DNA from: Dyella_B sp035508675
GTDB taxonomy: Bacteria; Pseudomonadota; Gammaproteobacteria; Xanthomonadales; Rhodanobacteraceae
Length of the DNA stretch: 21,867 nucleotides
Reading direction: 5' to 3'
NCBI RefSeq assembly: GCF_035508675.1
Contig: NZ_DATJMN010000270.1
Coordinates: forward strand, 1-21,867
Part shown: piece by piece, positions 14,549-21,867 of the stretch
Layout: every line of letters starts with the position of its first letter
Numbering within the stretch: position 1 is the stretch's first letter
Notes under the pieces: generated by a model
What the model was told of the DNA's origin: nothing
Database searches by the model: none
Seen by the model: the letters and a program-made list of their open reading frames with translations, nothing else
Program-made: the position numbers and the translations under genes

Positions 14549-15895
14549 CTACGCCAGCGCCGTGCCGTTGGTTTCGATCACCTTCGCATAAAATTTCGCC
14601 GACGCCTTGGGCGTGCGCGTCAGGCTGGCGTAATCCACGTGATACAGGCCGAACCGCTTGGCGAAGCCCAGCGACCATTCCAGGTTATCCAGCAGCGACC
14701 ACGCGTAATAGCCTTTGAGGTTGATGCCGTCTTCGATGCATTGGTGCAGCGTGCGCAAATGCTTGCGCAGATAGGCCACGCGCAATGGATCCTCTACCAC
14801 CTCGCCTTCCGCTACCGGTGGATCGTAGAAAGCTGCGCCGTTTTCGGTAACGTACAGCGGCAGATCGCCGTAGCGGTGTTTGAACCACATCAGCGTATCG
14901 GCCAGCCCCTGCTCGTAGACTTCCCAACCGGTTTCGGTATGCGTGGCATGGTGCTGCCGCACGCGCGAGGCCCGGCATGGGTAGCCCTGCTCGTCATGCT
15001 TCACCACGGAGCGTGTGTAGTAGTTGATGCCTACGAAGTCGACCGGTTGCCGCGTGAGCTGGAAATCATCGGCGGGAAAATCGGGCCAGGCGTCGCCAAA
15101 AATGTCCTTCAACGCCGGCGGATACGAACCGAGCAAGGCCGGATCGGCGAACTGCTCGTTCATGTAGGCATGCGCACGCTGCGCTGCGGCTTCGTCATCC
15201 GGCCGCTGCGAAGCCGGGTACTTCGGCTCGATATTGAACACCACGCCGATCTCGTGCCGTCCCACTGCGCGATACGCCTGGATCCCCGCGCCGCTGGCGC
15301 GCATCAGGTTATGCGCAGCGATGGGCGCTTCGTATTTGCTGCGATGTCCAGGCGCAAGCACGCCATGCAGATAGCCGCCATCGGTCACCACCCACGGCTC
15401 GTTGATGGTGGACCAGCGCTGTACCCGGCCATCCAAGGCCTTGAACACCACACTGGCGTAGTCGGCAAACCAGTGCGCGCTATCGCGGTTCAACCATCCG
15501 CCACGGTCGTCGAGCGCCGCCGGCAAATCCCAGTGGAACAGCGTGACGTTGGGCTGGATGCCATGCTGGAGCAACTCATCGACCAGGCGGGAGTAGAAAT
15601 CCAGTCCTTTCTGGTTCACCCGACCGGTGCCTTCCGGCAGCACGCGCGCCCATGCCACGCTGAAGCGGTAGCTGTGCAGGCCGAGCGCCCGCATCAACTG
15701 CACGTCCTCCTTATAGCGGCGGTAATGGTCGCAAGCGGTGTCGCCATGATCGCCGTTAGCCATCATGCCGGGCGTATGCGCAAAGCGCTGCCAGATGCTT
15801 GGGCCCGCACCATCGGCCAAGGGCGAGCCTTCGATCTGGTAGGCCGAGGTGGCTGCGCCCCAAATAAAACCGTCCGGGAAACGGTAGCGGCTCAT
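14549..15895 (-). CDS. GH1 family beta-glucosidase
   Basis: A 448-residue glycoside hydrolase family 1 enzyme of standard length, without a signal peptide, hence cytoplasmic. It has the N-terminal FPDGFIWGAATSAYQIEG (6-23), the acid/base glutamate E166 in STINEP, the nucleophile E351 in YVTENG and the C-terminal WSLLDNLEWSLGFAKRFGLYHVDY in conserved blocks (399-422). It should release glucose from beta-linked disaccharides or short oligosaccharides delivered by the neighbouring ABC importer. The start at 15895 matches the family N-terminus and has GGAGAG about 10 bases upstream. It diverges from the ABC ATPase gene across a LacI-type operator. The precise linkage preference is not readable from sequence. 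Confidence 0.95.
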   Translation of the reverse strand: MSRYRFPDGFIWGAATSAYQIEGSPLADGAGPSIWQRFAHTPGMMANGDHGDTACDHYRRYKEDVQLMRALGLHSYRFSVAWARVLPEGTGRVNQKGLDFYSRLVDELLQHGIQPNVTLFHWDLPAALDDRGGWLNRDSAHWFADYASVVFKALDGRVQRWSTINEPWVVTDGGYLHGVLAPGHRSKYEAPIAAHNLMRASGAGIQAYRAVGRHEIGVVFNIEPKYPASQRPDDEAAAQRAHAYMNEQFADPALLGSYPPALKDIFGDAWPDFPADDFQLTRQPVDFVGINYYTRSVVKHDEQGYPCRASRVRQHHATHTETGWEVYEQGLADTLMWFKHRYGDLPLYVTENGAAFYDPPVAEGEVVEDPLRVAYLRKHLRTLHQCIEDGINLKGYYAWSLLDNLEWSLGFAKRFGLYHVDYASLTRTPKASAKFYAKVIETNGTALA

Positions 15896-15925
15896 GATGC
15901 GAAACTCTCCATGCCGCAACGCGGC

Positions 15926-15953
15926 TTGATGTAATCGATTACGCTGGGAGAAT
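15926..15953 (+). promoter_or_regulatory. Candidate promoter of the ABC ATPase gene
   Basis: TTGATG (15926-15931) and GAGAAT (15948-15953) with 16-base spacing each match the sigma-70 consensus at four of six positions. The LacI-type palindrome occupies the spacer, which suits direct repression. Only a modest match, so tentative. Confidence 0.35.
15931..15942. promoter_or_regulatory. LacI-family type operator, perfect palindrome
   Basis: GTAATCGATTAC is a perfect 12-bp dyad with a central CG, the hallmark of LacI/GalR-family operators. It lies in the 95-base divergent region between the GH1 gene and the MalK-type ATPase gene, placed to control both. No LacI gene lies in the window, so the regulator is probably encoded elsewhere, perhaps beyond the right edge near the TonB-dependent receptor. 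Confidence 0.75.
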
Positions 15954-15990
15954 AGCCCAACGCTGCAGGCCAATGGGGCAATGCATTTCG

Positions 15991-17082
15991 ATGGCGACGG
16001 TCAGTCTTGAGCAGGTGCGCAAGGTCTATCCCAACGGCCATGTCGGCGTCGACGCTGCCAGCTTCGATATCGCCGATGGCGAATTGCTGGTGCTGGTGGG
16101 CCCTTCGGGCTGTGGCAAGACCACGCTGCTGAGGATGATTGCCGGGCTGGAATCGATCTCTTCCGGTACCTTGCGCATCGACGGCCGCGTGGTCAACGAG
16201 GTGGCGCCGAAGGATCGCGACATCGCGATGGTGTTCCAGAACTACGCGCTGTATCCGCATATGACGGTCGCGGAAAATCTCGGCTTTGGACTGCAACTGC
16301 GCGGCATGCCCAAGGCGGAGATCGCGCGGCGCGTGAGCGAAGCGGCGCAATTGCTTGAGCTGGCGCAGCGCCTGGATGCGAAGCCGGCTGCCTTGTCCGG
16401 CGGCCAGCGCCAGCGCGTGGCGCTGGGGCGTGCGCTGGTGCGCGAGCCGAAGGTATTTCTGCTGGACGAGCCGCTGTCCAACCTCGACGCCAGGCTGCGC
16501 CTGACGATGCGCGTGGAGATCGCGCGGCTGCATCGGCGCCTGGGCACCACCACCATCTACGTCACGCACGATCAGGTGGAAGCGATGACGCTGGGCGAGC
16601 GCATCGTGGTGCTGGATGGCGGCAGGGTTCAACAGATCGACACGCCGATGCGGCTGTATGAGAAACCGGCCAATCTGTTCGTGGCCGGCTTTGTAGGCTC
16701 GCCTGCGATGAACCTGCTGCGCGGCACGTTGCAGCGTCAGGCGGGGTGGCAGTTGGTGATGCCGCACGCCGTGTTGCCGCTGGGCGACTTGCCGACGCAG
16801 GCGGCTGCGCTGGCGCCATGGCAGGATCGCGCCATCGTGCTCGGCGTGCGCCCGGAACATCTGCAACCCGCAACGCCGCAGGCAAGTGTGTTCGAAGCAC
16901 AGCTGGAAGTGATCGAGCCGGTGGGCAACGAGGTGTTCCTCAACCTGCGCTTCGGCGAGCAGGCGATCGTTTCGCGCGTGCCGCCGCAACAGTTGCCTGC
17001 ATCGTGCAGCAGCTTGCCGATGGGCCTGGATACGCAACGCCTGCATTTTTTTGATGCCGACAGCGGCCTGCGGATTGGATAG
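15991..17082 (+). CDS. MalK/UgpC-type sugar ABC importer ATPase
   Basis: A 363-residue ATPase with Walker A GPSGCGKTT (37-45), Q-loop Q83, signature LSGGQRQR (135-142), Walker B VFLLDE (155-160), switch histidine H193 (THDQVEAMTL) and a C-terminal MalK-like regulatory domain (about 235-363). It energises a CUT1-type carbohydrate importer. The start at 15991 (MATVSLEQVRK) matches the family N-terminus; ATG at 15973 adds six residues and cannot be excluded. It is transcribed opposite to the permease genes and converges on them with a 12-base gap. The two permeases end nearby and no other ATPase is present, so it is the likely partner. MalK-type ATPases often serve several importers. Confidence 0.93.
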   Translation: MATVSLEQVRKVYPNGHVGVDAASFDIADGELLVLVGPSGCGKTTLLRMIAGLESISSGTLRIDGRVVNEVAPKDRDIAMVFQNYALYPHMTVAENLGFGLQLRGMPKAEIARRVSEAAQLLELAQRLDAKPAALSGGQRQRVALGRALVREPKVFLLDEPLSNLDARLRLTMRVEIARLHRRLGTTTIYVTHDQVEAMTLGERIVVLDGGRVQQIDTPMRLYEKPANLFVAGFVGSPAMNLLRGTLQRQAGWQLVMPHAVLPLGDLPTQAAALAPWQDRAIVLGVRPEHLQPATPQASVFEAQLEVIEPVGNEVFLNLRFGEQAIVSRVPPQQLPASCSSLPMGLDTQRLHFFDADSGLRIG

Positions 17083-17094
17083 GGCGGTGCGCAT

Positions 17095-17916
17095 TCAGCC
17101 TTTGACGCTGCCCAGCAGCAGCCCCTCCAGGTAATAGCGCTGCAAGGCCAGGAACAGCAGCAGCACCGGCACCACGGTGACCACCGAACCGGCCATCATC
17201 AGCTCGGTATCCGTGGCATGTTCGCGCGCCAGTGAAGCGAGACCGAGCGGCAGCGTGTAGTGTTCCTGCCCGGTCAGCACGATCAGCGGCCACATGAAGT
17301 CGTTCCAAGCGGTGAGGAAGGTGTAGATCGACAGCGTCACCATGATCGGCTTCAGCAACGGCAAGACGACGCGCACGAAGATGCGCAGCTCCCCTGCCCC
17401 GTCGATGCGCGCCGCTTCCAGCAGTTCGTCGGGAATGCCGCGCGCATACTGGCGCACCAGGAAGATACCGAACGCGCTTGCCATGGCCGGCACGATCACG
17501 CCGCCGTAATGGTTCACCAGCCCGATGGGCTTCAACAGCAGGAACAAAGGCAACATCGCCACCTGTGCAGGAATGGCCAGCATGCCGACCACGCCTTTGA
17601 ATAACGCATCGCGTCCGGCAAAGCGCAGCTTGGCGAACGCATAGCCGGCCATCAGGTTGAACGCGAGCGAAAGAACGGTAATGGCGGTGGATACCAGCAA
17701 GCTGTTGAGCCAATAACGGCCCATGCCTGCGCGCAGGAACAATTCCCGATAGTTATGCAGCGTAGCCTGCGCGGGCAGCAGCGGCGGCGGCAAGTTGCTG
17801 GCTTCGCCCGGCTGCATCAGCGAGACGGACACCATCCACAGCATGGGAAACAGCGCGACGAGGGCGCCGCCGATGAGCAGGCCGTTGATCAACGCCTTGG
17901 CCAAGCGCGGCGTCAT
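17095..17916 (-). CDS. Sugar ABC importer permease, MalG type
   Basis: A 273-residue CUT1 inner-membrane permease with six predicted helices. The cytoplasmic EAA loop that contacts the ATPase is EAARIDGAGELRIF through LLKP (167-190). The N-terminus (LINGLLIGGALVALFPMLWMVSVSL in two blocks) and the ending LEGLLLGSVKG are typical of the MalG-type subunit. The start at 17916 has a strong AGGAGG about eight bases upstream and overlaps the stop of the preceding permease by four bases. It is last in the operon running from the receptor through the hydrolase and binding protein. Confidence 0.94.
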   Translation of the reverse strand: MTPRLAKALINGLLIGGALVALFPMLWMVSVSLMQPGEASNLPPPLLPAQATLHNYRELFLRAGMGRYWLNSLLVSTAITVLSLAFNLMAGYAFAKLRFAGRDALFKGVVGMLAIPAQVAMLPLFLLLKPIGLVNHYGGVIVPAMASAFGIFLVRQYARGIPDELLEAARIDGAGELRIFVRVVLPLLKPIMVTLSIYTFLTAWNDFMWPLIVLTGQEHYTLPLGLASLAREHATDTELMMAGSVVTVVPVLLLFLALQRYYLEGLLLGSVKG

Positions 17917-18791
17917 GTACCGGCCTCCTTTCCTCCAACGCGCAGCATCAACTCCGACACCGCGAACATGATCGCGAACAACAGGAAGGCAATCGCCGAA
18001 GCGGCGCCCAGGTTCCACCACTTGAAGCCTTCGTCGTACATCAGATACAGCACGCTGACCGTGCTTTGCAGCGGACCGCCTTCGGTGATCACGTAGGGCT
18101 CCGCGAACAGCTGGAAATAACCGCAGACGGTAAGAATGCCGACCATCAACAGCGTCGGCGCGAGCATCGGCAGCGTGATGTGGCGGAACTGCCGCCAGGT
18201 CGAGGCACCGTCGATACGTGCCGCTTCGTGTAGCTCGGCCGGGATCGCCTGCAATCCGGCCAGCAAGATGATCATGTTGTAGCCGAAGTTTTTCCACACC
18301 GCGAACAGGATGATGGCCGGCATCGCCCAATGCGGATCGCCCAGCCAGTCGACCGGATGGATGCCGGCGCTGCCCAGCACCTCGTTCACCAGGCCGTACT
18401 TGGTGTTGAACAGATAGCGCCACACCACCGCTACCGCCACCACCGTCGTCACCACCGGCGCGAACAGGGCCGTGCGGAACAACGGTTTGCAGCGCGCCAA
18501 CGGCGAATGCAGCAGCAAGGCCGCGCATAGGGAAACCAGCATCGACAGCGGCACCCCCACCGCCACGAAATAGACCGTATGCCCCAGCGCCGACCAGAAC
18601 AGCGGGCGATGCAGCAACGCCCAATAGTTGTTCAACGCGACGAAACGCAAATTGTGGATATCGGCCAGTGCGTACAGGTCGTAATCGGTGAGACTCAAAG
18701 CGAACGCACCTGCCACCGGCAGCAGAAAGAACACGCCGAGCACGATGGCGGCAGGGGCAAGCAGCAACCAGGCCGCATGCTGGCGGTTCAT
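17913..18791 (-). CDS. Sugar ABC importer permease, MalF type
   Basis: A 292-residue CUT1 permease. Six membrane segments are visible (about 7-34, 70-95, 104-128, 156-183, 207-232 and 262-285), and the EAA loop is EAARIDGASTWRQF through MLAP (189-212). With the MalG-type protein it forms the channel for an imported oligosaccharide. The ATG at 18791 overlaps the binding-protein stop by ATGA, so binding protein and permeases are translated in a coupled chain. Confidence 0.94.
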   Translation of the reverse strand: MNRQHAAWLLLAPAAIVLGVFFLLPVAGAFALSLTDYDLYALADIHNLRFVALNNYWALLHRPLFWSALGHTVYFVAVGVPLSMLVSLCAALLLHSPLARCKPLFRTALFAPVVTTVVAVAVVWRYLFNTKYGLVNEVLGSAGIHPVDWLGDPHWAMPAIILFAVWKNFGYNMIILLAGLQAIPAELHEAARIDGASTWRQFRHITLPMLAPTLLMVGILTVCGYFQLFAEPYVITEGGPLQSTVSVLYLMYDEGFKWWNLGAASAIAFLLFAIMFAVSELMLRVGGKEAGT

Positions 18792-20161
18792 AGGGCCTCA
18801 CTCGCTGCGTGGCGGGCGTGATCGAGCATCCATCGCCGCTTTTCCAGGATGCGATCGGCGCGCCGGTCGATGTCGGCGGCAGCCTGGTCGATGGTGAGAT
18901 CGCCCGCCACGGCTTGCGCCGCCACGAGCTGCATTTCGTTGGCGATCTGCTCCCATTCGGGTACGGGCGGCGTAGGCTTCAAGCGCTCCAGTTGCTCGCG
19001 AAACGCCTGGATTTTTGGATCGTTGCGCAGGCCGCCTTGGTTCCACGAACGCCGACGCGGCGGCATGTCGCCGAGCAGGTCGTAAAAGCGGCCTTGCACA
19101 TCCGGGCGCGACAGATATTCGATCAGTTTCCAGGCAGCTTGTTTGTTTTTGGCCTTGCGGAAGATCACCAGGCTGGAACCGCCCGCCACCGATGCGCCAG
19201 GGCCCTCCGGCCCCGGTAGCGGCGCCGTGTTCCAGTCCGCCTGCTCTGCGGCGGGCAGGCGCTTGCGAAACTCGCCGATGTTCCAGGGTCCTGAAAAATA
19301 GAAGCTATACACACCGCGCCCGAATTCCTCCCACGGGTTGCCGGCCTCGATATTGGTGATCGGCGGTGCCTGATGCAGACGAAACGTGTCGACGTAGAAC
19401 GTCAGGGCGCGCTTGAAGCCCGCGCTTTCAAAATTGCCATAGCGCCCACCGTCGCGCAGCAAAGGATCGGGCTGCTGCAAGGCCAGTGACATCAACTGTT
19501 CGTATTCGTTGGTCGGCAGCAGGATGCCGTAGACGCCGCGCTCCGGATGGCTCAGCGCGGCAAGCATGCGCCGCCATTGGGTCCAATCGCGCGGCGGCGC
19601 GTCGAAGCCGGCGGCTTTCAAAAGGTCGCTGCGATAGAACAGCAGGCGCGTGTCGACGTACCAGGGTATGCCGTAGAGCACGCCATCGTAGACATTGGTG
19701 GACCAGATGCTGGAAAAGTAATCGTCGGGGTGCACGACTGACGAATGCGCGACGCGCGTCTGCAGCGGTTCGAGCGCACCCAATGCGGCCAGTTCCGGCA
19801 GCCAGGTATTACCCAGTTGGGTCATGTCCGGCGTGGAGTCGCCGGCGAAAGCCGTCAGCAGTTTTTGATGCGCGGCGCTCAACGGCAGCTGCTGCAGCAC
19901 GACGTGGATACCGGGATTTTCACGCTCGAATGCGGGCAGCAGTTGGGTGATGGCTTCGCCTTCGCGGCCGATGGTCCAGAAGGTGAGCGTGTGGGAGTCC
20001 GTCTGGGATGAACAGGCAGTGAGGCAAATAGCCATCGCCAGGGAAATCACGCAGCAAAGCGCAGCGCTCACCCTCGTCGCCCCGGCGAAAGCCGGGGCCC
20101 AGCGACTTTGGCTTGCCAAGACACGGGAGCCCGGCGACGAAGGCAAGGCAAGTTCTTTCAC
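18788..20161 (-). CDS. Sugar-binding lipoprotein of the ABC importer
   Basis: A 457-residue extracellular solute-binding protein of the sugar-binding group 1 family. The lipobox CLTAC gives a lipidated cysteine at about residue 50, followed by the mature domain (LTFWTIGREGEAITQLLPAFERENPGI split over about 58-85). Family features include TPDMTQLGNTWLPEL (about 113-127), WEEFGRGVYSFYFSGPWNIGEF (in two blocks) and KNKQAAWKLIEYLSRPDVQ. The start is GTG at 20161 with GGAGGG just upstream. The leader is unusually long because residues about 8-30 are encoded by a dispersed palindromic repeat (RWAPAFAGATR). It follows the GH144-like gene by 30 bases and overlaps the MalF-type permease gene. Confidence 0.92.
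   Translation of the reverse strand: MKELALPSSPGSRVLASQSRWAPAFAGATRVSAALCCVISLAMAICLTACSSQTDSHTLTFWTIGREGEAITQLLPAFERENPGIHVVLQQLPLSAAHQKLLTAFAGDSTPDMTQLGNTWLPELAALGALEPLQTRVAHSSVVHPDDYFSSIWSTNVYDGVLYGIPWYVDTRLLFYRSDLLKAAGFDAPPRDWTQWRRMLAALSHPERGVYGILLPTNEYEQLMSLALQQPDPLLRDGGRYGNFESAGFKRALTFYVDTFRLHQAPPITNIEAGNPWEEFGRGVYSFYFSGPWNIGEFRKRLPAAEQADWNTAPLPGPEGPGASVAGGSSLVIFRKAKNKQAAWKLIEYLSRPDVQGRFYDLLGDMPPRRRSWNQGGLRNDPKIQAFREQLERLKPTPPVPEWEQIANEMQLVAAQAVAGDLTIDQAAADIDRRADRILEKRRWMLDHARHAASEAL
20074..20140. repeat. REP-like dispersed repeat within the binding-protein signal peptide
   Basis: A 67-bp palindromic unit bounded by TCGTCGCC (20074-20081) and GGCGACGA (20133-20140). It contains two internal hairpins: CCCCGGC-GAAA-GCCGGGG (20080-20097) and TTGGC-TT-GCCAA (20108-20119). 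Its translation (WAPAFAGATR) is the familiar product of dispersed intergenic repeats in proteobacteria. Here it is read in frame as part of the lipoprotein leader. Confidence 0.7.
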
Positions 20162-20191
20162 GTTCCCTCCAAGTGGCGAAACACGTGCGAC

Positions 20192-21649
20192 CTAGTGTTG
20201 CTGGCCCAGCCATCCCCCGGTAAAACCTGCTCGCAACAAGCCCTTGCGGATATACGGATTCCTGCGCATCACCTTCCACACGAAACCACTGCGCCAGTTC
20301 TCGATCATCAACACGATTGGCCCCTGGTCGATGCCCAGTTGCTTGGTATCGAACCAGCCGTTGACGATATAGCGCCCCGCCTCCGTCGTCACCGCGCCGT
20401 CGAAACTGGGGTTGAAGGCGTCGACAAAACCATACTTGTCGTAGACGTTGTCGCCGTAGCGCTCTTTCATCGCTTGCAGCGCGGGAACTGCGATTTCCGG
20501 CGCAAAGGCAATGGAGCCCGCGGCCGCCGTGGGCGCGATGGTGCCGTCGTCCCTGATGTAGTCGAGTCCGGCACCGCGTGCGGAATAGCTGAAAAATTCG
20601 CGCGTGGCGCCGTCACTGGTTTTCATTTTGAGGTCGCCAGGACCGTCGCAGGCCGTCAAGCCCCAGATGTTTGCGCCGTAATCCTTCCAGTGTCCTGGAT
20701 TGGCAATGGCATAGGCGCGCTGCGCGTAGGTTGCGCGGCGGCCGTTTTCAACATAATCCAGGCCGTGCGTGCGGCCCCATGCATCGCGAATGCCGCGGAA
20801 GTCCACCCAGGCTTCACTGTATTGATGGCCGAACAGCGGCGCGAAGTTGAGAAAAGTCTGCCCGTAGAACATGCCCCATTGCCTGGGATACGTGCTGGCC
20901 CACGCTGCCCAGGCCTGGTCGGAAATCGCATGCGTGGGCGAACCCAGCGCAAGGATGTAGATCAGCTTGCCTTCGTCGTAGCCCTTCCAGTCCGAATCGA
21001 TGAACTTGCCGCCCGGCGTCCAGCCCATGCTGATCAGTGGCGCGCGGGGTTGCATCCAGGTCCAGTCGACGCGGCGGTAAATACCATCCGCCAGTGTACG
21101 GATTTCTTTTTCCTTGGGCGTATCGCGATCGTAATACGACTGCGCAAACAACACGCCGCCCAATAGCAGGGTGGTATCCACGCTCGACAGTTCGATCGCG
21201 CGCGTAAAGCGCTTGCCGGTACGCATGTCGAGGAAGTGGTAGAAAAACCCGTGATAGCCGGAGGCATCGTCCTCGCTGCCGTTTTGCGGCGCGTTGGCGA
21301 AGAAGCGTAACGTGGTCAGCGTGCGATCGACGGCCTGCTCGCGCGTTATGTAGCCACGCTCCACGCCGATGCCATAGGCGGTCAGGCCAAACCCGACGGA
21401 CGCAATGCTGGAGAAGGAAGGCCCAGGATAGTGGTCCGGTATCAGCCCGTTGGCTGGATTGGCGCTATCCCAGAACCATTGAAACGTGCGCTGCTCCAGA
21501 TCGGCCACCATGGCCTGCTGCGCTTTGGGAAGATGCCGGTAGTCGTACCTGGCCGTTTGCGCCGACGCTGGCGGCACGGCACCGCCACATAACACCCATA
21601 CAGCAAGCAGAGCCTTCAGCGCAGTCTTGCGAACGAATGGTGATGTCAT
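20192..21649 (-). CDS. GH144-like secreted glucanase (glycoamylase domain PF10091)
   Basis: A 485-residue periplasmic or secreted protein. A signal peptide (about 1-31, ending VPPASAQ) precedes a single glycoamylase-type (alpha/alpha)6 domain. Recognisable blocks are LEQRTFQWFWDSANPANGLIPDHYP (two blocks, about 49-73), SSIASVGFGLTAYGIGVERGYI, GFFYHFLDMRTGKR, SSVDTTLLLGGVLFAQSYY and the C-terminal DQGPIVLMIENWRSGFVWKVMRRNP. Characterised members of this family (GH144) are beta-1,2-glucan-degrading enzymes. The context (receptor, binding protein, permeases, GH1 beta-glucosidase) fits degradation of a beta-glucan. The start at 21649 gives a clean signal peptide; ATG at 21721 adds 24 residues without improving it. 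The exact substrate linkage is inferred from family only. Confidence 0.9.
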   Translation of the reverse strand: MTSPFVRKTALKALLAVWVLCGGAVPPASAQTARYDYRHLPKAQQAMVADLEQRTFQWFWDSANPANGLIPDHYPGPSFSSIASVGFGLTAYGIGVERGYITREQAVDRTLTTLRFFANAPQNGSEDDASGYHGFFYHFLDMRTGKRFTRAIELSSVDTTLLLGGVLFAQSYYDRDTPKEKEIRTLADGIYRRVDWTWMQPRAPLISMGWTPGGKFIDSDWKGYDEGKLIYILALGSPTHAISDQAWAAWASTYPRQWGMFYGQTFLNFAPLFGHQYSEAWVDFRGIRDAWGRTHGLDYVENGRRATYAQRAYAIANPGHWKDYGANIWGLTACDGPGDLKMKTSDGATREFFSYSARGAGLDYIRDDGTIAPTAAAGSIAFAPEIAVPALQAMKERYGDNVYDKYGFVDAFNPSFDGAVTTEAGRYIVNGWFDTKQLGIDQGPIVLMIENWRSGFVWKVMRRNPYIRKGLLRAGFTGGWLGQQH

Positions 21650-21759
21650 GGCGAGAGACTTTAAATCAAATATTCCGCGCAGAAAAAGTGGGTGAATCCC
21701 GGCAAGGAGAGGGTAAACCATGCCGGAATCCGCCGCAGACCGTCCTTGGTGGGCAAGAG

Positions 21760-21867
21760 CTAGAACTTTATGCCTAACGTCAGCTTGAGCTCACGCGGCG
21801 TGCCGAGGATGTTTCCGGTGGGGTTGTAGGCAGCCAATGGCTTGCCGAGCACGCCATTGGCGCCGTA
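21760..21867 (-). CDS. TonB-dependent receptor, C-terminal fragment (gene runs off the window)
   Basis: The last 35 codons of a minus-strand gene that continues past the right edge. The translation ends PRELKLTLGIKF-stop, the closing beta-strand with terminal phenylalanine that is typical of TonB-dependent receptors. It would be the first gene of the operon containing the GH144-like enzyme and ABC importer; its stop lies 110 bases before the hydrolase start. It is probably the outer-membrane uptake channel for the same glucan. The identification rests on a short segment plus context. Confidence 0.75.
   Translation of the reverse strand, partial: YGANGVLGKPLAAYNPTGNILGTPRELKLTLGIKF

Noticed and set aside
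20013..20075. Later GTG start for the sugar-binding protein just before the hydrophobic segment (VSAALCCV)
   Set aside because: It lacks a clear ribosome binding site and would leave no basic residues at the N-terminus, whereas GTG at 20161 has GGAGGG correctly placed. Kept as an alternative only.
1..21867. CRISPR arrays, tRNA, rRNA or prophage genes
   Set aside because: No regularly spaced direct repeats, cloverleaf sequences, rRNA segments or phage-type genes were seen. The only mobile-type sequences are the MITE-like palindrome and REP-like repeats.

Overview
The window is high-GC, gene-dense gammaproteobacterial DNA. It has large TonB-dependent receptors (TBDRs), a TPR-sulfotransferase fusion, a GH144-type glucanase and GC-rich dispersed palindromes. 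This combination fits the Xanthomonadales, most likely a Rhodanobacteraceae member (Dyella, Rhodanobacter or Luteibacter type). That placement is inferred from gene content and style; no marker gene is present.

Region 1 (1-5376): a TBDR (4980 to 2335, minus) is followed by a strong intrinsic terminator and then a TPR-sulfotransferase gene (2255 to 216, minus). Upstream of the TBDR is a 396-base gene-free stretch holding a 161-bp imperfect palindrome flanked by a TTAG duplication, which looks like a MITE of IS5-group type.

Region 2 (5377-13098): a complete carbon-phosphorus (C-P) lyase core, phnGHIJKLM, on the minus strand. It is divergent from a plus-strand operon of a GntR/UTRA regulator (phnF), a DUF1045 2H-phosphoesterase-like protein and phnN. 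PhnGHI and PhnL build the ribose-triphosphate phosphonate from ATP, PhnM trims it to ribose-phosphate phosphonate, PhnJ breaks the C-P bond, and PhnN turns ribose 1,5-bisphosphate into PRPP. PhnP, which opens the cyclic phosphate, and the PhnCDE importer are absent from the window. The DUF1045 protein is the obvious candidate for the PhnP step. The shared 132-base promoter region carries two copies of TAGACAGGTT and a near-palindrome TATCTAGACA, probable PhnF operators.

Region 3 (13124-21867): a carbohydrate locus. A TBDR (only its last 35 residues are in the window), a secreted GH144-like (beta-1,2-glucanase family) enzyme, a lipoprotein sugar-binding protein and two ABC permeases form one minus-strand operon. 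The MalK-type ATPase lies on the plus strand, divergent from a GH1 beta-glucosidase, and a perfect LacI-type palindrome (GTAATCGATTAC) lies between them. The logic is outer-membrane uptake, periplasmic cleavage, ABC import and cytoplasmic hydrolysis to glucose. A DUF5690/MFS transporter follows the GH1 gene and converges on phnN, so it could serve either locus.

The features most worth checking are the 2H phosphoesterase replacing PhnP, a C9 tract at the start of phnG, the MITE, and a dispersed palindromic repeat translated in frame as part of the binding protein's signal peptide.
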